A DNA stretch of 64,000 nucleotides, taken from the NCBI RefSeq assembly GCF_001700435.1, contig NZ_LYPC01000020.1, positions 311,678-375,677 on the forward strand, given 5' to 3'. The DNA is from Paenibacillus pectinilyticus (GTDB lineage: Bacteria > Bacillota > Bacilli > Paenibacillales > NBRC-103111). The notes below the pieces were generated by a model. It was not told where the DNA came from. It did not search any database and saw nothing but the letters and a program-made list of their open reading frames with translations. The position numbers and the translations under genes were made by a program. Of the stretch, positions 17,812 to 27,918 are shown piece by piece (the first letter of the stretch is position 1; each line of letters starts with the position of its first letter).

Positions 17812-18609
17812 ATGAGTAATTCTAGATCACCTATATTTAATCACATTAAACAATTAGCTGCCAAGGTACCCGAAATTACGCTCTATTTTTGGATCACCAA
17901 ACTGCTGACAACTGGCATGGGAGAAGTCGCTTCTGACTACTTATTTGAACACCTGAATCGGCTGATTTCAGCACTGCTAAGTGTTCTTATCTTCGTAGCA
18001 GCCATGATCTTGCAGTTCAAAGTGCGTAAATATGTTCCTGGTGTCTACTGGCTAGTCGTCATCATGGTTAGTATTTTTGGCACAATGGCCGCGGACGTTG
18101 TTCGTGTAGGTTTGGGAATTCCCTATATCGTATCGACCCTTTTCTTTGTAGCGGCACTAGCTGCTATTCTCATCACTTGGTTTTACAAGGAAAAAACGTT
18201 ATCCGTGCACAGTATTTTTACACGTCGCCGCGAGATTTTCTATTGGCTTACGGTTCTAACGATATTTGCACTTGGTACTTCTGCAGGGGATATGACCGCG
18301 ACAAGCATGCACTTAGGTTTCTTCACTTCCGGCTTGCTGTTTACCGGGATGCTTGTCATTCCAGCTGTAGGGTACTTTATGTTTGGTATGAAAGAAATTT
18401 TTGCCTTTTAGTTCGCTTATATCTTGACGCGACCAGTAGGTGCCTCGTTTGCTGATTGGTTATCTGCATCTCAAAGTAACGGTGAAATGGGGTTTGGCAG
18501 CGGTGCGGTTAGTCTTGTATTAACTATTTTTATTGTTATCCTTGTTGTATTCCGTGGAGGTTCTCCCGCACAGTCGCAAGATACAAATGGAGATATCAAA
18601 GTTGCCTAA
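17812..18609 (+). pseudogene. COG4705-type membrane protein interrupted by an amber codon
   Basis: Predicted membrane-anchored protein of the uncharacterised COG4705 type. ATG 17812 has AAGGAG upstream. The frame runs through several membrane helices with ITKLLTTGMGEVASDYLFE and ALGTSAGDMTATS, then hits TAG at 18409. The same frame continues at once with FAYILTRPVGASFADWLSAS, the normal last part of the family, to TAA at 18609. The TAG stands where a Trp (TGG) would be expected, so it looks like one point mutation. Either it is a fresh pseudogene or the amber codon is read through. Confidence 0.75.
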
Positions 18610-18635
18610 AGTAAATCTAATGACCTGCCATTAGT

Positions 18636-18710
18636 GTCAAAGCGGAGAAATATCCAGAACTCATCAGAAGGATGCACGAAGAAGGACATTTGATTGGCAT
18701 TCATAATTGG
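18636..18710 (+). pseudogene. 25-codon fragment of a polysaccharide deacetylase
   Basis: Reads VKAEKYPELIRRMHEEGHLI then GIHNW, the second block of the NodB domain including the first metal His. It matches the position just beyond the break in the 11604 fragment, but comes from a different copy, since the sequences differ where they overlap. Confidence 0.65.
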
Positions 18711-18721
18711 AGGCTTGCTGA

Positions 18722-19062
18722 ACGTAGCTAGTTGAATCCCCCTGTGGTAGGGCATCTTGGAGATTTGTACTACGCCAATAATAGCCGGATCCTACCTCGA
18801 GCACCAGTATACCTACAACTACGACTACTTGCCAGATGACGGCAAATCCTTTCGTTTCATAGGCGGCTTTTGTTGATGAGGGTGCGACTAGATTTCGCTT
18901 CGTGATGGAAAGGAAAATGATGATCAGTAAGATGGCTAAAAGGAAAATGACACTAGTTATCGTTGCACTTAATCCTAACCCGCCGAACTCTTGCGTTTGT
19001 GAAAACAAATCCCCAACCGAAGCTCCTAAAGGACGTATTATGATATAGGCAAACTACTTTCG
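18722..19062 (-). pseudogene. C-terminal fragment of a second COG4705-type gene
   Basis: Minus-strand piece starting AYIIIRPLGASVGDLFSQ (equivalent to AYILTRPVGASFADW of the gene at 17812), followed by a membrane helix, a polar loop and another helix (VVVVGILVLEVGSGYYW). No start codon belongs to it, and its 3' end runs into the deacetylase fragment. Two COG4705 genes therefore once lay here in opposite orientation. Confidence 0.6.
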
Positions 19063-19186
19063 GTACATGCTCGAAGGTGGAAATGTGGATATGTCATAAA
19101 GTAGCCGTTGGGGTTGTTTTGGAACGCTCAAATCCCTAACACTATTATGTCAGGGTACAAATAACTTTTTCACATGAGAGTACACA

Positions 19187-19417
19187 TTATATATTCATAT
19201 TTGGTGTATCCACAATATCTGGGTCAATTGTATTCGTGCTGCCATTAAGAACATTCTGGACACTTCCAAAGCTGTCACCGGGACAAAATGAGATGGCTCC
19301 TGCGAAGGTTTTGGAATTGCTTGATAGATTAATATTGAAGGTATTTCCGATCTGTACATTAGAACCAGAACTAACACTAATGACCTTGATACCACCATTT
19401 ACAACAATTGAAGGCAT
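19187..19417 (-). CDS. GerPA/GerPF-family spore germination protein
   Basis: Small protein (76 aa) of the GerPA/GerPF family, spore inner-coat proteins needed for nutrient germinants to pass the coat. Typical features are the start MPSIVVNGGIKVISVSSGS, the NVQIGNTFNI block, SSNSKTFAGAISF and the ending NTIDPDIVD. GGGAGGGA lies about 9 bases upstream of the ATG. It stands alone rather than in a gerPABCDEF operon. A sigma-K-like -10 sequence is 30-40 bases upstream, fitting late mother-cell expression. Confidence 0.85.
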   Translation of the reverse strand: MPSIVVNGGIKVISVSSGSNVQIGNTFNINLSSNSKTFAGAISFCPGDSFGSVQNVLNGSTNTIDPDIVDTPNMNI

Positions 19418-19446
19418 TTTCTAGACACTCCCTCCCAACCATCATA

Positions 19447-19455
19447 TATTGTATG
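19447..19455 (-). promoter_or_regulatory. Sigma-K-like -10 element
   Basis: Minus strand CATACAATA matches the sigma-K -10 pattern CATAnnnTA. It is 30-38 bases before the start of a GerPA/GerPF-type spore gene. The -35 region (an AC-containing box) is not clear. Confidence 0.35.
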
Positions 19456-19589
19456 AGTACTCCTGCCCATTTGACACCATTTAAACGAATGCGGAGACCA
19501 GGGTTTTCCCTGACATACAAGAAGAGTAGAAACGTCTGAAATGATTAGTAAGGAGTTCCTACACCGTTGTCGGAACGGAGGTGACCAAT

Positions 19590-19697
19590 ATGACGATTTG
19601 CGATGCAAACAAAATAGTAAAAGAGGAGCTTTTGCGAAGCTTGACATTAAGATGGGTGAGTCGGCACATATGGACGGTGCCTATTCTTCGGAAATAA
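19590..19697 (+). CDS. Possible truncated small gene
   Basis: ATG with a strong site (GGAGGTGACC) and 35 codons beginning MTICDANKIVKEELLRSL. From about residue 18 on, the frame is only an alternative reading of the ABC-permease fragment that overlaps it. So this is probably the 5' end of an unknown gene joined to foreign sequence near 19640. Confidence 0.25.
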   Translation: MTICDANKIVKEELLRSLTLRWVSRHIWTVPILRK

Positions 19698-19984
19698 TTA
19701 CCAATATGATCATACCTCTCAGTAGACCTGTACTTTTTGTTGTCGGATTATTTGCATTTCGAAAAAACTGGAACTCCTTGCTATGGCCGCTAGTAGCGAC
19801 AAACAGAATCAGTAGAAGAACAATTACTGCTGGGTTAACTGTGGCGCAAAGAACGTTTGAAAATGAATTTACACTAGTAAACACGATCACGGTGATGTCT
19901 GCTATAATACTTTTGATTATTTTTATTTTCGTTCAAAAGTATTTTACGGAAGGTTTATCCATATCCTCCGCGCTAAAGGAATAA
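19630..19984 (+). pseudogene. 3' fragment of a carbohydrate ABC permease (MalG type)
   Basis: C-terminal third of a sugar ABC transporter inner-membrane subunit. It carries the ATPase-coupling EAA motif (ESAHMDGAYSSEIIT, IIPLSRPVL), then WNSLLWPLVAT and the typical end QKYFTEGLSISSALKE. There is no start and no partner subunit or binding protein nearby. Confidence 0.75.
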
Positions 19985-20194
19985 AGCCGCGCGGTTTGTT
20001 CGAAATGAAGGACTGCTTCCCGGTATACTATTGGGGAGCTGTTTGCACTTTCTAAGCCCATGAAACTACTCAAAAAATAGGCAAAGGGGAATAGAACATA
20101 ACAAGCTTTAATGACTTGGAGAGCAGCTGGCGAATTGAGAAAATCGAGAGTGTACATAGAAGGGGGAAAAGAAAGAGGATGAGTTTTAATTCAA

Positions 20195-20593
20195 TAAAGA
20201 CGCCGGCATGTTCGTGTGCAGAGTCGGCCTGATAGAAAAGCGCGGCAAGGGAAGAAAGACGTAGGGACAAACCAAACCGATATCTACTATTTTGATGTAA
20301 AGAAATGCAAGCGATGTCCGTTCCAAGAAGGATGCTACAAGGCTGGAGCAAAAGCAAAACTTATTCGGTAAGCATAAAATCCGAAGAGTATACTGAACAA
20401 ATGGTATTTCAAGAATGTGGGCACTTCAAGGAGAAGTCTAAAGAGCGATACAAGATTGAGGCGAAGAACAGCAAGTGAAACACAGGCACGGGTATGATGT
20501 ATCCACATCCTCGGTCTATTAGGGATGGAGATGGAAGGGGCGAAGGCAATATTCGCAGTTAATCTAAAACGGAAATTGAAACTAAGTGAATAA
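20195..20593 (+). mobile_element. Remnant of an IS1182-type transposase gene
   Basis: Pieces of a DDE transposase in changing frames: AGMFVCRVGLIEKRGKG, then YYFDVKKCKRCPFQEGCYK (Cys-rich zinc-like block), the SKERYKIEAKN region, GYDVSTSSV-like and LGMEMEGAKAIFAVNLKRKL at the end. These match the C-terminal third of IS1182-family transposases. Two or more frameshifts are present, and I did not find terminal repeats. Confidence 0.65.
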
Positions 20594-20682
20594 GAATACC
20601 TGAACAAACAGGACGTATAAATGCAAATAAGACGACAACTACCCAAAAAGATGGAGTAGAAGTCGTCTTTTCATATACAGCA

Positions 20683-21441
20683 TCAACCAAAGAAAGAGCG
20701 GTAACCTTCCCTATAGAGTTGCCGCTCATCATTCTGTTGAGGGAACCTAGCAATATCTTCTTTTAGCACGCCTGCTTCATTTAGAATATTCCGAAGGATT
20801 TTCATTTGATAATTTACTCGATCAGAAAGGGGTAAATTCCAACTCGTTTCGACGGTGATAGCTCTTGAATTTAATAAACGATATGCGGCATTACGACCCG
20901 AACCAGAAGGTAAATTCCGCAAGCGAACCGTAAAATGTCTTGATTTTTGTTTTATCGTGAGATTCATGAGACGCACAATTCGTCTTACAAAAGGTATTAC
21001 TTTGCTTTTAGGATTGGCAATTAATGTTTGTCCTAACACCTTTGGGGTGATTTTTGATAAACCGTTTGCTTCATGTAGATCAATATACCAGGTTGGCTGG
21101 AATTCCTTTGCCAATTTACATAAGGCAGCCGAAAGAGGATGACTTGCCACATGATTGTGTTTACGTGGGAAAGTCCGATTCAAATCGGGAATACCCCTAA
21201 TCCGCTCTTTATAGGCGTTTTGATTAACAATTGGAATGATAATCAAACTCCCTTTGTTAATGTGGAGAAGATCCTTCTGTATCAAACCCAAAAATTTTTT
21301 AGCTGCGAGAATGCTTGCTCTTTCATCACCATGAATACCTGCTGTTACAATTACTTTATTCCCTGCTGAGGAACCTTTGATAATGTAGTAAGGTGTTTCG
21401 AACTTCGTGTCTTTCGCTAAAAGACTCTCAGTTATGTGCAT
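20683..21441 (-). CDS. AstE/aspartoacylase-like M14 metallo-hydrolase
   Basis: Zinc amidohydrolase/carboxypeptidase-like protein of the succinylglutamate desuccinylase-aspartoacylase family. Zinc-site blocks are visible: TAGIHGDERAS (His and Glu), PDLNRTFP (substrate Arg), YIDLHEANG (His) and AITVETSW (catalytic Glu). I choose ATG 21441 (MHITESLLAKD), because GGAGGTG lies about 10 bases upstream; the open frame extends 13 codons further without support. The true substrate is unknown. The gene sits among YheC/YheD-type spore genes; a role in modifying peptide or amino-acid side chains at the spore or wall surface is possible but inferred. Confidence 0.78.
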   Translation of the reverse strand: MHITESLLAKDTKFETPYYIIKGSSAGNKVIVTAGIHGDERASILAAKKFLGLIQKDLLHINKGSLIIIPIVNQNAYKERIRGIPDLNRTFPRKHNHVASHPLSAALCKLAKEFQPTWYIDLHEANGLSKITPKVLGQTLIANPKSKVIPFVRRIVRLMNLTIKQKSRHFTVRLRNLPSGSGRNAAYRLLNSRAITVETSWNLPLSDRVNYQMKILRNILNEAGVLKEDIARFPQQNDERQLYREGYRSFFG

Positions 21442-21566
21442 TTTGCAAAAGTCACCTCCAAGATCATTTAAAGTACGCACCTACTTAAGTTATTGAAATA
21501 GACACAAGCACAAACAACATCAAAAACGCATACTTATGCTCAATGTTTAAATTTCGTTGAGGAGAA

Positions 21567-21665
21567 ATGGATTTAATGGGAGGGTTTGCAACCAAGCAGA
21601 ATGTAATTAAATCGTTAATAAAAGTTCTGGAACTTAGTCGAAACGTTCCTGAAACAAGGATATAA
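21567..21665 (+). CDS. Possible 32-aa peptide
   Basis: ATG frame MDLMGGFATKQNVIKSLIKV onward, with TGAGGAG nearby (better spaced for the internal ATG, fourth codon). It resembles nothing I know and may be the start of a lost gene. The interval 21442-21759 otherwise contains nothing I can support. Confidence 0.22.
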   Translation: MDLMGGFATKQNVIKSLIKVLELSRNVPETRI

Positions 21666-21759
21666 AGCGAGTGGATGATGAAGAGGATTCTGGATAGATA
21701 AGTGGAAAATCTTTATCATATATACCATCCGTATAGGTTCAGTTCATCGAATTGATCGT

Positions 21760-22494
21760 TCAAAATCTTGAATACCTTAAAATCTTTCTATACATTGTTT
21801 TGTCTTTAAGCGAATTAAAAATACTCATATCTGGCCCAGTATTAATCTCTAGAATCCATGGCTTCATATTTGAATCAATAGCAATATCAACTCCGAAAGC
21901 TTTTTTTCTTCTATAACTTTCTCCGAGAACAATACTCGCTTCTCTCCCTAAAGCTTTAATCTTCTTTATAAAGTTTGTCCTATCGGCTCCTCTGAGATGT
22001 GATTTGAGTAATGTGTCTATTTTTAATGGTGTGCCTCCACTGTGGAAATTAGTTACTATCTTGCTCGGTTTAGCCAACCGCCCAATTATACCTGTCGTTT
22101 GGAGTTGTCCATTTCTGTTCTTTTGCACCATAACCCGTATATCAAATGAGCGACCGTCATGTTTTAACAGATCAATACCTTGTTGAACAACATATTTGTT
22201 TTTATATAAGAACTTGTGAAGAGAACTGTATAAAGCATCAAAGGTTTTATAATTTCTTGAGGTAGTTCCACCTCTTAAAACAAACCCATTTTCGGTTTTA
22301 GTTATTTTATATATTCCACGACCTCCGGTGCCTTCATCTGGTTTTAAGTAAAGAGAGTCATACTTACTTATCATATTAAAGATGTTAGATTTTGTTGCTG
22401 CTTCTGTATCAGGTAATACCGTGTTTATATTGCTATATTTTTGCATGAAAATATGTTTGCCTAATTTCCCCATTTTGTATTTCACTTTCTTCAA
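21760..22494 (-). CDS. YheC/YheD-family ATP-grasp protein
   Basis: ATP-grasp ligase-like protein of the endospore coat-associated YheC/YheD family, in the short (244 aa) version without the N-terminal domain. The visible ATP-grasp parts are YLKPDEGTGGRGIYKI (flexible ATP loop), VVQQGI, SFDIRVMVQKN, GIIGRLAKPSKIVTNFHSGG, and the metal-binding C-terminal block FGVDIAIDSNMKPWILEINT. TTG 22494 is the start, because GGAGGT lies 7 bases before it. The ligated substrate is unknown for the family. Confidence 0.83.
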   Translation of the reverse strand: MKKVKYKMGKLGKHIFMQKYSNINTVLPDTEAATKSNIFNMISKYDSLYLKPDEGTGGRGIYKITKTENGFVLRGGTTSRNYKTFDALYSSLHKFLYKNKYVVQQGIDLLKHDGRSFDIRVMVQKNRNGQLQTTGIIGRLAKPSKIVTNFHSGGTPLKIDTLLKSHLRGADRTNFIKKIKALGREASIVLGESYRRKKAFGVDIAIDSNMKPWILEINTGPDMSIFNSLKDKTMYRKILRYSRF

Positions 22495-22691
22495 TATATC
22501 TACCTCCTACATATTCATTTAGAGGTATTATATGCGAACAGATTTACATGGGGCACGGTCTTTAGATGGCTTTAGATAAGTGCGATGCTCGAAACGGTGA
22601 GCGTTGTTTCTGCCGGAAACGGCACCCAATCATTTCAATTGTCTTAATCTAAGAAAACGTTGACATGACTATACGAACGAAATGAACCCGG

Positions 22692-22725
22692 GAAGATGGA
22701 CGATACTAACGACCATCTTCTTTTT
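22692..22725 (+). terminator. Terminator in the duplicated block
   Basis: GAAGATGG / CCATCTTC followed by TTTTTA. Same element as at 3100-3133, lying within the repeated segment. Confidence 0.6.
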
Positions 22726-22776
22726 ATTTGTTTTTCCAGGGTTCAAATCCCTTCCTCTAAGAATATAAAGAAGTAA

Positions 22777-23700
22777 TTGAAAAAAGACTTTTTTGAAAAT
22801 ACGCGTAAAAGTTTTAAAAACAAAATAATTATCCTTCTAAACGGAATTCGCTACCTAGCCTTGGACGATGTATTGGAAATTCTAGAGTATGATTTAAAAG
22901 GAGGCAATGCCAGATTCCTGTTTGCTACAGATGGTTCTGAATTCATATTTATTCCACGACAGGGAGGGATTTCCAGAAGTGAGGGAGTTAACTTCCGGAT
23001 GGATCCCCTCCTTACTGACCAGGGAAAACGATACGTGAGTTTTAGGTCAATCAATAGGCTCTTTAATGTAGATATCACTTCAAATTTGGCAACCCGGAAA
23101 GCTTTCATACGTCAACCCGGATTATTCTTTATTACCTTCAAAGGAGATACCTTAAAAAGTTTATCTGAGCTATTAAACACGACAATAGCGAGATTGCTTG
23201 CGATTAACAAAAATCTAAAAGAACCTATTGTAGCAGGAATTCATGTGAGAATCCCTACTATTCAACCAAACTCATCCAGTGCTAAAAGGGGGCTTCAGAA
23301 AGCCATTAGGATCAAAGAAACGGAAAAGGCACCTGACATAATAGCTCTCGGAATGAGATTGAGAGGGACGCCATACCGGTTTGGAGCAGGACCCTATCCA
23401 AGATCAAGAAGATTTGATTGTTCATCGTATCTCCAATACATTTTCGGGAGAAATGGCATCAGCTTGCCCAGAACGACTAGATCTCAAGCAACTTTGGGCA
23501 AAAGGATCGCTCAAAAGGATGTTGAAGCCGGTGATGTCATCTTTTTCCGTAGACCGCGTATTCGGATAATAGGATAGGTCATTGTGCGGTTGATATCGGA
23601 AATGGCAGGATGCTCAATACGTATAAATCACCTCCCGGCGTGACAATTACGAGATGGAGAAGCCCTTATTGGTTAAGTAGGTACATTACAGCTCGATAGA
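22777..23700 (+). pseudogene. LysM-NlpC/P60 endopeptidase with a 3' frameshift
   Basis: Cell-wall hydrolase in several domains. The N-terminal region (about 15-115) resembles a copper-amine-oxidase-like stalk domain (DVLEILEYD, VSFRSINRLFNV). A LysM repeat is at about 125-165 (GDTLKSLSELLNTTIARLL) and NlpC/P60 from about 190 (RFDCSSYLQYIFG, catalytic Cys). The frame stops at 23577, but a one-base shift near 23555 restores the rest: DNRIGHCAVDIGNGRMLNTY with the catalytic His. No signal peptide is seen and the start (TTG 22777) is weak, so the 5' end may also be damaged. This may be a recent pseudogene or a base-calling error. Confidence 0.75.
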
Positions 23701-23723
23701 TACTTTAACAGGGAGAGGATGGC

Positions 23724-24491
23724 ATGCCTGGTAAGTTGGGTTTGCACTTATTTTATTCAAAGGATCCCCATATCCGAGCTTATTTGCCGTCGACAACGGT
23801 ATTAAATCGGGATTCATTTTATAGCTTAATGAGACGGTACCAATCGGTTTACATTAAACCGAATATGTCTCACATGGGCAAAGGTATCATGAAAGCATGG
23901 TCTACGGAAAAGGAGTATCGATTTGTTAAAGTGAAGGGGGATGTCAAGTCCTTTCGGAATTTAAAGTCCACGTATAACGCGATACAAAAACAGACTTCCA
24001 AAGACCTATATATCGTTCAGAGAGCGATTCATTTAGCCAAAATCCAAACGAGGCCTTTTGATATCAGAGTCATGATGATCCGAAACTCACAGAATGAGTG
24101 GCAGTATACAGGAATGTTAGCCAAAGTTGCTGGATCGTCTAGTGTTATTACAAACGTAAATAGGGGAGGTGGATATGCAATTCCGATTGAGAATGCATTA
24201 GACACTTCACTACGTTTAACCCATGAGCAGCAACATAGAACGATTAAAGACCTAATCGATTTAAGTCATCGCATTTGTCATCGATTTAATCGCTACAAAT
24301 ATTCTTCTCAAATTGGCATTGATTTTGGTATCGATCAACATCATAAAATATGGATCATTGAAGTCAATTTTGACTATCCATCCCATGATCTGTTTAACAA
24401 ACTCAAAGATAAAACGATGTATCGAAAAATTAAAAGCATAAGAAATACGTATTTGAAAGCACTCCAAGCTGGAAAGATTAGAAGGAAATGA
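23724..24491 (+). CDS. YheC/YheD-family ATP-grasp protein
   Basis: 255-residue ATP-grasp protein of the spore-coat-associated family, closely related to the pseudogene at 3166-3660. Visible parts: MPGKLGLHLFYSKDPHIRAY start, YIKPNMSHMGKGIMKAW (ATP loop), IVQRAIHLAK, FDIRVMMIRN, GMLAKVAGSSSVITNVNRGG, IGIDFGIDQHHKIWIIEVNF (metal-binding block). GGGAGAGG precedes the ATG. It follows the LysM-NlpC/P60 gene by 23 bases, so they were probably one unit. A terminator follows at 24506. Confidence 0.85.
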   Translation: MPGKLGLHLFYSKDPHIRAYLPSTTVLNRDSFYSLMRRYQSVYIKPNMSHMGKGIMKAWSTEKEYRFVKVKGDVKSFRNLKSTYNAIQKQTSKDLYIVQRAIHLAKIQTRPFDIRVMMIRNSQNEWQYTGMLAKVAGSSSVITNVNRGGGYAIPIENALDTSLRLTHEQQHRTIKDLIDLSHRICHRFNRYKYSSQIGIDFGIDQHHKIWIIEVNFDYPSHDLFNKLKDKTMYRKIKSIRNTYLKALQAGKIRRK

Positions 24492-24505
24492 GCCTCTTCC
24501 AAACT

Positions 24506-24546
24506 AAAAAACTCCAATTCCATGCTTACTTGGATTGGAGTTTTTA
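24506..24546 (+). terminator. Terminator after the YheC/YheD gene
   Basis: AAAAACTCCAATTCCATG ... GGATTGGAGTTTTTA. A decayed copy is at about 3682-3720. Confidence 0.7.
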
Positions 24547-24597
24547 GTTTACTTACGTTTCAGCCGTAAGAACCGACCATTTTCTATCGCGTAACGT

Positions 24598-24680
24598 GAA
24601 GGAGAGTCCTTATGATTTACGCGTAACTGTTCAACGCGGCATCACGGGGAGCTGGCAGATCATAGGCATGATTGGAAGCC
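24598..24680 (+). pseudogene. Fragment of a YheC/YheD-type gene
   Basis: Reads SPYDLRVTVQRGITGSWQII then GMIG, and matches 15256-15335 of the larger pseudogene almost codon for codon. It ends just before the group II intron sequence begins. Confidence 0.6.
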
Positions 24681-26633
24681 ATGTATCCTGAAATTATCCC
24701 GCCAATACTCCTGCGCGCGTCATGTTTAACAGAGCATGAGGTGTGAAGTACAGGTAGATTCGACAGAACGAAGGCTGAAGCCATTTTGAAAGAAAAAAAA
24801 GGTATGCCGACGGATATGTCGCGCGGCTGAAAAACTGAATATGGTGAGAATGTTCTAATTGAAGCGAACTGACGAACTTCCGAATGTACAGGTCTAAAGT
24901 TAGAGCATGCGGAAACGAATGTACCATCAGACGATGGGGTGAGTGGTGTAAAGTAAAATTTTCTTCTATGAAATACGTTATGCCGAACAATGGCGGCATC
25001 AAACTCACAGGCTTAGAGGAAGCACCTAAGTTCAGAGCGGAAAGCTAGGTTGCAAGGGACTTGGAAAACAAGGGACGTTGCAGGAAGGGCTGTTACCCGA
25101 AACGGTTGCAATAAGGAACTTGCCGAAATGAATTTATCCTTGTGAGGGCAGGGGCACGACTGATGAAATCTCTGTAAACGATCATTTTCCACACGTGAAT
25201 TGCACCGATCAGGTAAGAATGTGGGGACATCGCTTCGTTAAGGAGGGGGGCCACAGTGCAAGCTTTACAAAATTGGGAGTATTACGGCATGACGGAATCT
25301 TTTACGGACTTGTACGCAAGATCGGCAAACAAAGAAAGTTTTTCACACCTCTACGAGATCGTCACATCTAGAGATAATATTTTGCTAAGCTTTCCGCACA
25401 ATGAAGTCCAATAAAGGATCGAAAACACCAGGAACAGGTGGACTAACCATTAAAGACATCGAACAACGATCCGAACAAGTACTAGTGAGTGAAATCCAAA
25501 GCAGACTGGAAAACTACCGCCCCAAGAAAGTCAGACGGAAGCTTATCCAAAAAGATAATGGTAAAATGAGATTGCTTGGCATCCCTTGCATCCTCGACCG
25601 CATTATTCAACAATTCTTCAAGCAAGTCCTTGAGCCCATAGCCGAAGCCCAATTTTACAACCACAGCTATGGTTTCAGCCCCTTCGATCGACACACCATG
25701 CCATGGCAAGAGTTCAATTTCTCATCAATCAGGCATCGATGCATTATGTTGTAGACATCGACATCTTGGGATTTTTCGACAATGTCAACCATACGCTACT
25801 TTTGAAGCAACTTTGGAACATGGGCATTCGAGATAGAAAGGTTTTAGACTGCATCTCTAAAATGCTAAAAGCTGAAATCGAGGGGGAAGGAATACCTTCA
25901 AAAGGTGTACCACAAGGCGGTTTACTGTCAACACTGCTCTCGAATATTGTATTAAATTACTTAGATCACTTGGTTGCAGGTCAATGGGAACTCTTTCAGC
26001 TGAAAAAACCTTTCAAATCAAGAACTGGCGAAAGGGCTGCGAAAATACGCTCAAGTCTGAAAAAAGGCTATCAGGTGCGTTACGCCGATGACTGTGCGCC
26101 ACGAATGCATGGCGCGTAAGAAAGCCAAAGCAATGCTGAACAAAAGATGAAGGCGGGCCCTTCGGAGTCGCTGTGCAGGCGGAGGCTTCAAATTACCTTA
26201 AGCTGCTGCGGTCAAAAGCCGTTGGTGGTGAGCGTTAAGGAAAAGGCAGAGCAAGACTCTGTCAGGTGAGTGTTACGGAGACGAACATAAGTCAATTGCT
26301 ATTAAAGTGTCGAAAGCGTAGGGATGTCATCAAAACCAGGAGGGAGTCGTTGGCCTGGGATGAGTCTGGAGGAAACCTGTTTACTGTCTAGATGGTGACT
26401 GGCATAAAGGCAACGTGAACGTAACATAGGCTTTTGTTCGGAACGTGGGAACCTACGACTCCGATGCGAATGGAAAAATCCAAGCGGAAATCCCGCAAGG
26501 ATGAAAATACAGATGCGGGGTATAGGGACGGAACAGCCTGTAGTAGCGATGAACCCACTGAAAAGGTGGCGGAGCCAAGGGGCTATGTTATCCAGTTTTG
26601 AAAATACGTCAACCACGTAAGTGGGAGGAACAA

Positions 26634-27881
26634 ATGGACAAAACAAAGTCGTATGAAATTTCAAAGCACACCGTATGGGAAGCTTATGAGCGAGTCAAAG
26701 CGAATAAGGGAGCAGCCGGAGTCGATGAAGAGTCTATTCAAAAGTTTGAGGTAAACCACAAAGCTAACCTCTTTAAAATCTGGAACAGAATGTCCTCGGG
26801 AAGTTACTTTCCCCCACCAGTTAAGGCGGTAGAGATACCGAAAAAGAACGGCGGGGTGAGGATATTGGGGATTCCAACCGTCTCAGATCGTATCGCGCAA
26901 ATGACAGTTAAACTGATCTTTGAGCCGATGGTGGAATCTATATTTCACCACGACTCTTATGGATACAGACCGGGAAAATCCGCGATAGATGCGGTTCGAG
27001 TAACAAGAACCAGATGTTGGAGAAATGACTGGGTGTTGGAATTTGACATTAAAGGTCTTTTCGACAACATCGACCATGGGTTGCTTATGAAGGCAGTAAA
27101 GAAACATACGGACTGTGTGTGGATCATTCTCTACATCGAAAGATGGCTTAGAGCTCCGTTCCAAATGAAGAATGGAGACATCGTAGAACGAAACTCGGGC
27201 ACGCCGCAAGGCGGGGTCATCAGTCCAGTACTTGCGAATCTGTTTATGCACTATACATTCGATAAATGGATGGGAATACAACATCCCCATAATTCGTGGG
27301 CAAGATACGCGGATGATGCAGTGATCCACTGTCGTACGAAAGAGGAAGCTGAACGACTCCTTGAGCAACTCAGAAATAGGTTCAACGCTTGTAAACTCGA
27401 ACTGCATCCGGATAAAACACGAATTGTGTATTGCAAAGATGATGACCGAAAAGGGGAGCATTCCGAAATTAAGTTCGACTTTCTGGGGTACACCTTTCGG
27501 CCAAGGCGATCGAAGAATCGGTTCGGAAAATACTTCATCAACTTCACGCCAGCAGTGAGCAACAAGGCGTGCAAAGTGATGAGACAGACGATTAGAGGAT
27601 GGCGGATGCATTTAAAGTCGGACGTGGCCATAGATGACCTGTCGCGGATGTTCAATGCCTCAATTAGAGGTTGGATCAATTACTACGGACACTTCTACAA
27701 GTCGCAACTATATCCCGTTTTATGTCATATGAACGATGCACTCATCCATTGGGCAAGAAGGAAGTACAAGAAATTGGAGAGGCACAAGACACGGGCAATA
27801 AATTGGATGGGACGACTTGCAAAGAATCTTCCTAAACTGTTTGCACACTGGCAGATGGGAATACTGCCTGCGATTGGATAA
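26634..27881 (+). CDS. ltrA: Group II intron reverse transcriptase/maturase
   Basis: Multifunctional intron-encoded protein that assists splicing and copies intron RNA into DNA. ATG 26634 is preceded by GGGAGGAACAA. RT blocks are intact: the fingers region (GGVRILGIPTVSDRIAQM), LEFDIKGLFDNIDHGLLM, GTPQGGVISPVLANLF, and the catalytic RYADDAVIHC near residue 225. The maturase domain ends with RGWINYYGHFYKSQLY and WARRKYKKL. At 415 aa it has no room for an HNH endonuclease domain, so mobility would use nicked or single-stranded target. It appears functional. Confidence 0.9.
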   Translation: MDKTKSYEISKHTVWEAYERVKANKGAAGVDEESIQKFEVNHKANLFKIWNRMSSGSYFPPPVKAVEIPKKNGGVRILGIPTVSDRIAQMTVKLIFEPMVESIFHHDSYGYRPGKSAIDAVRVTRTRCWRNDWVLEFDIKGLFDNIDHGLLMKAVKKHTDCVWIILYIERWLRAPFQMKNGDIVERNSGTPQGGVISPVLANLFMHYTFDKWMGIQHPHNSWARYADDAVIHCRTKEEAERLLEQLRNRFNACKLELHPDKTRIVYCKDDDRKGEHSEIKFDFLGYTFRPRRSKNRFGKYFINFTPAVSNKACKVMRQTIRGWRMHLKSDVAIDDLSRMFNASIRGWINYYGHFYKSQLYPVLCHMNDALIHWARRKYKKLERHKTRAINWMGRLAKNLPKLFAHWQMGILPAIG

Positions 27882-27884
27882 TGG

Positions 27885-27918
27885 GAGCCGGATGAGCCGA
27901 GAGGTTCACGTCCGGTTC
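27885..27918 (+). ncRNA. Group II intron domain V
   Basis: A 34-base hairpin beginning GAGCCGGATGAGCCGAGAGG and ending ACGTCCGGTTC, four bases after the RT stop codon. Size, position and the 5'-GAGCCG / CGGTTC-3' closing stem are those of the catalytic domain V. Domain VI follows to 27957. Confidence 0.75.

Noticed and set aside
26883-27679. Long minus-strand open frames opposite the inner intron RT gene
   Set aside because: They are shadows of the RT gene in the antisense frames and have no initiation signals.
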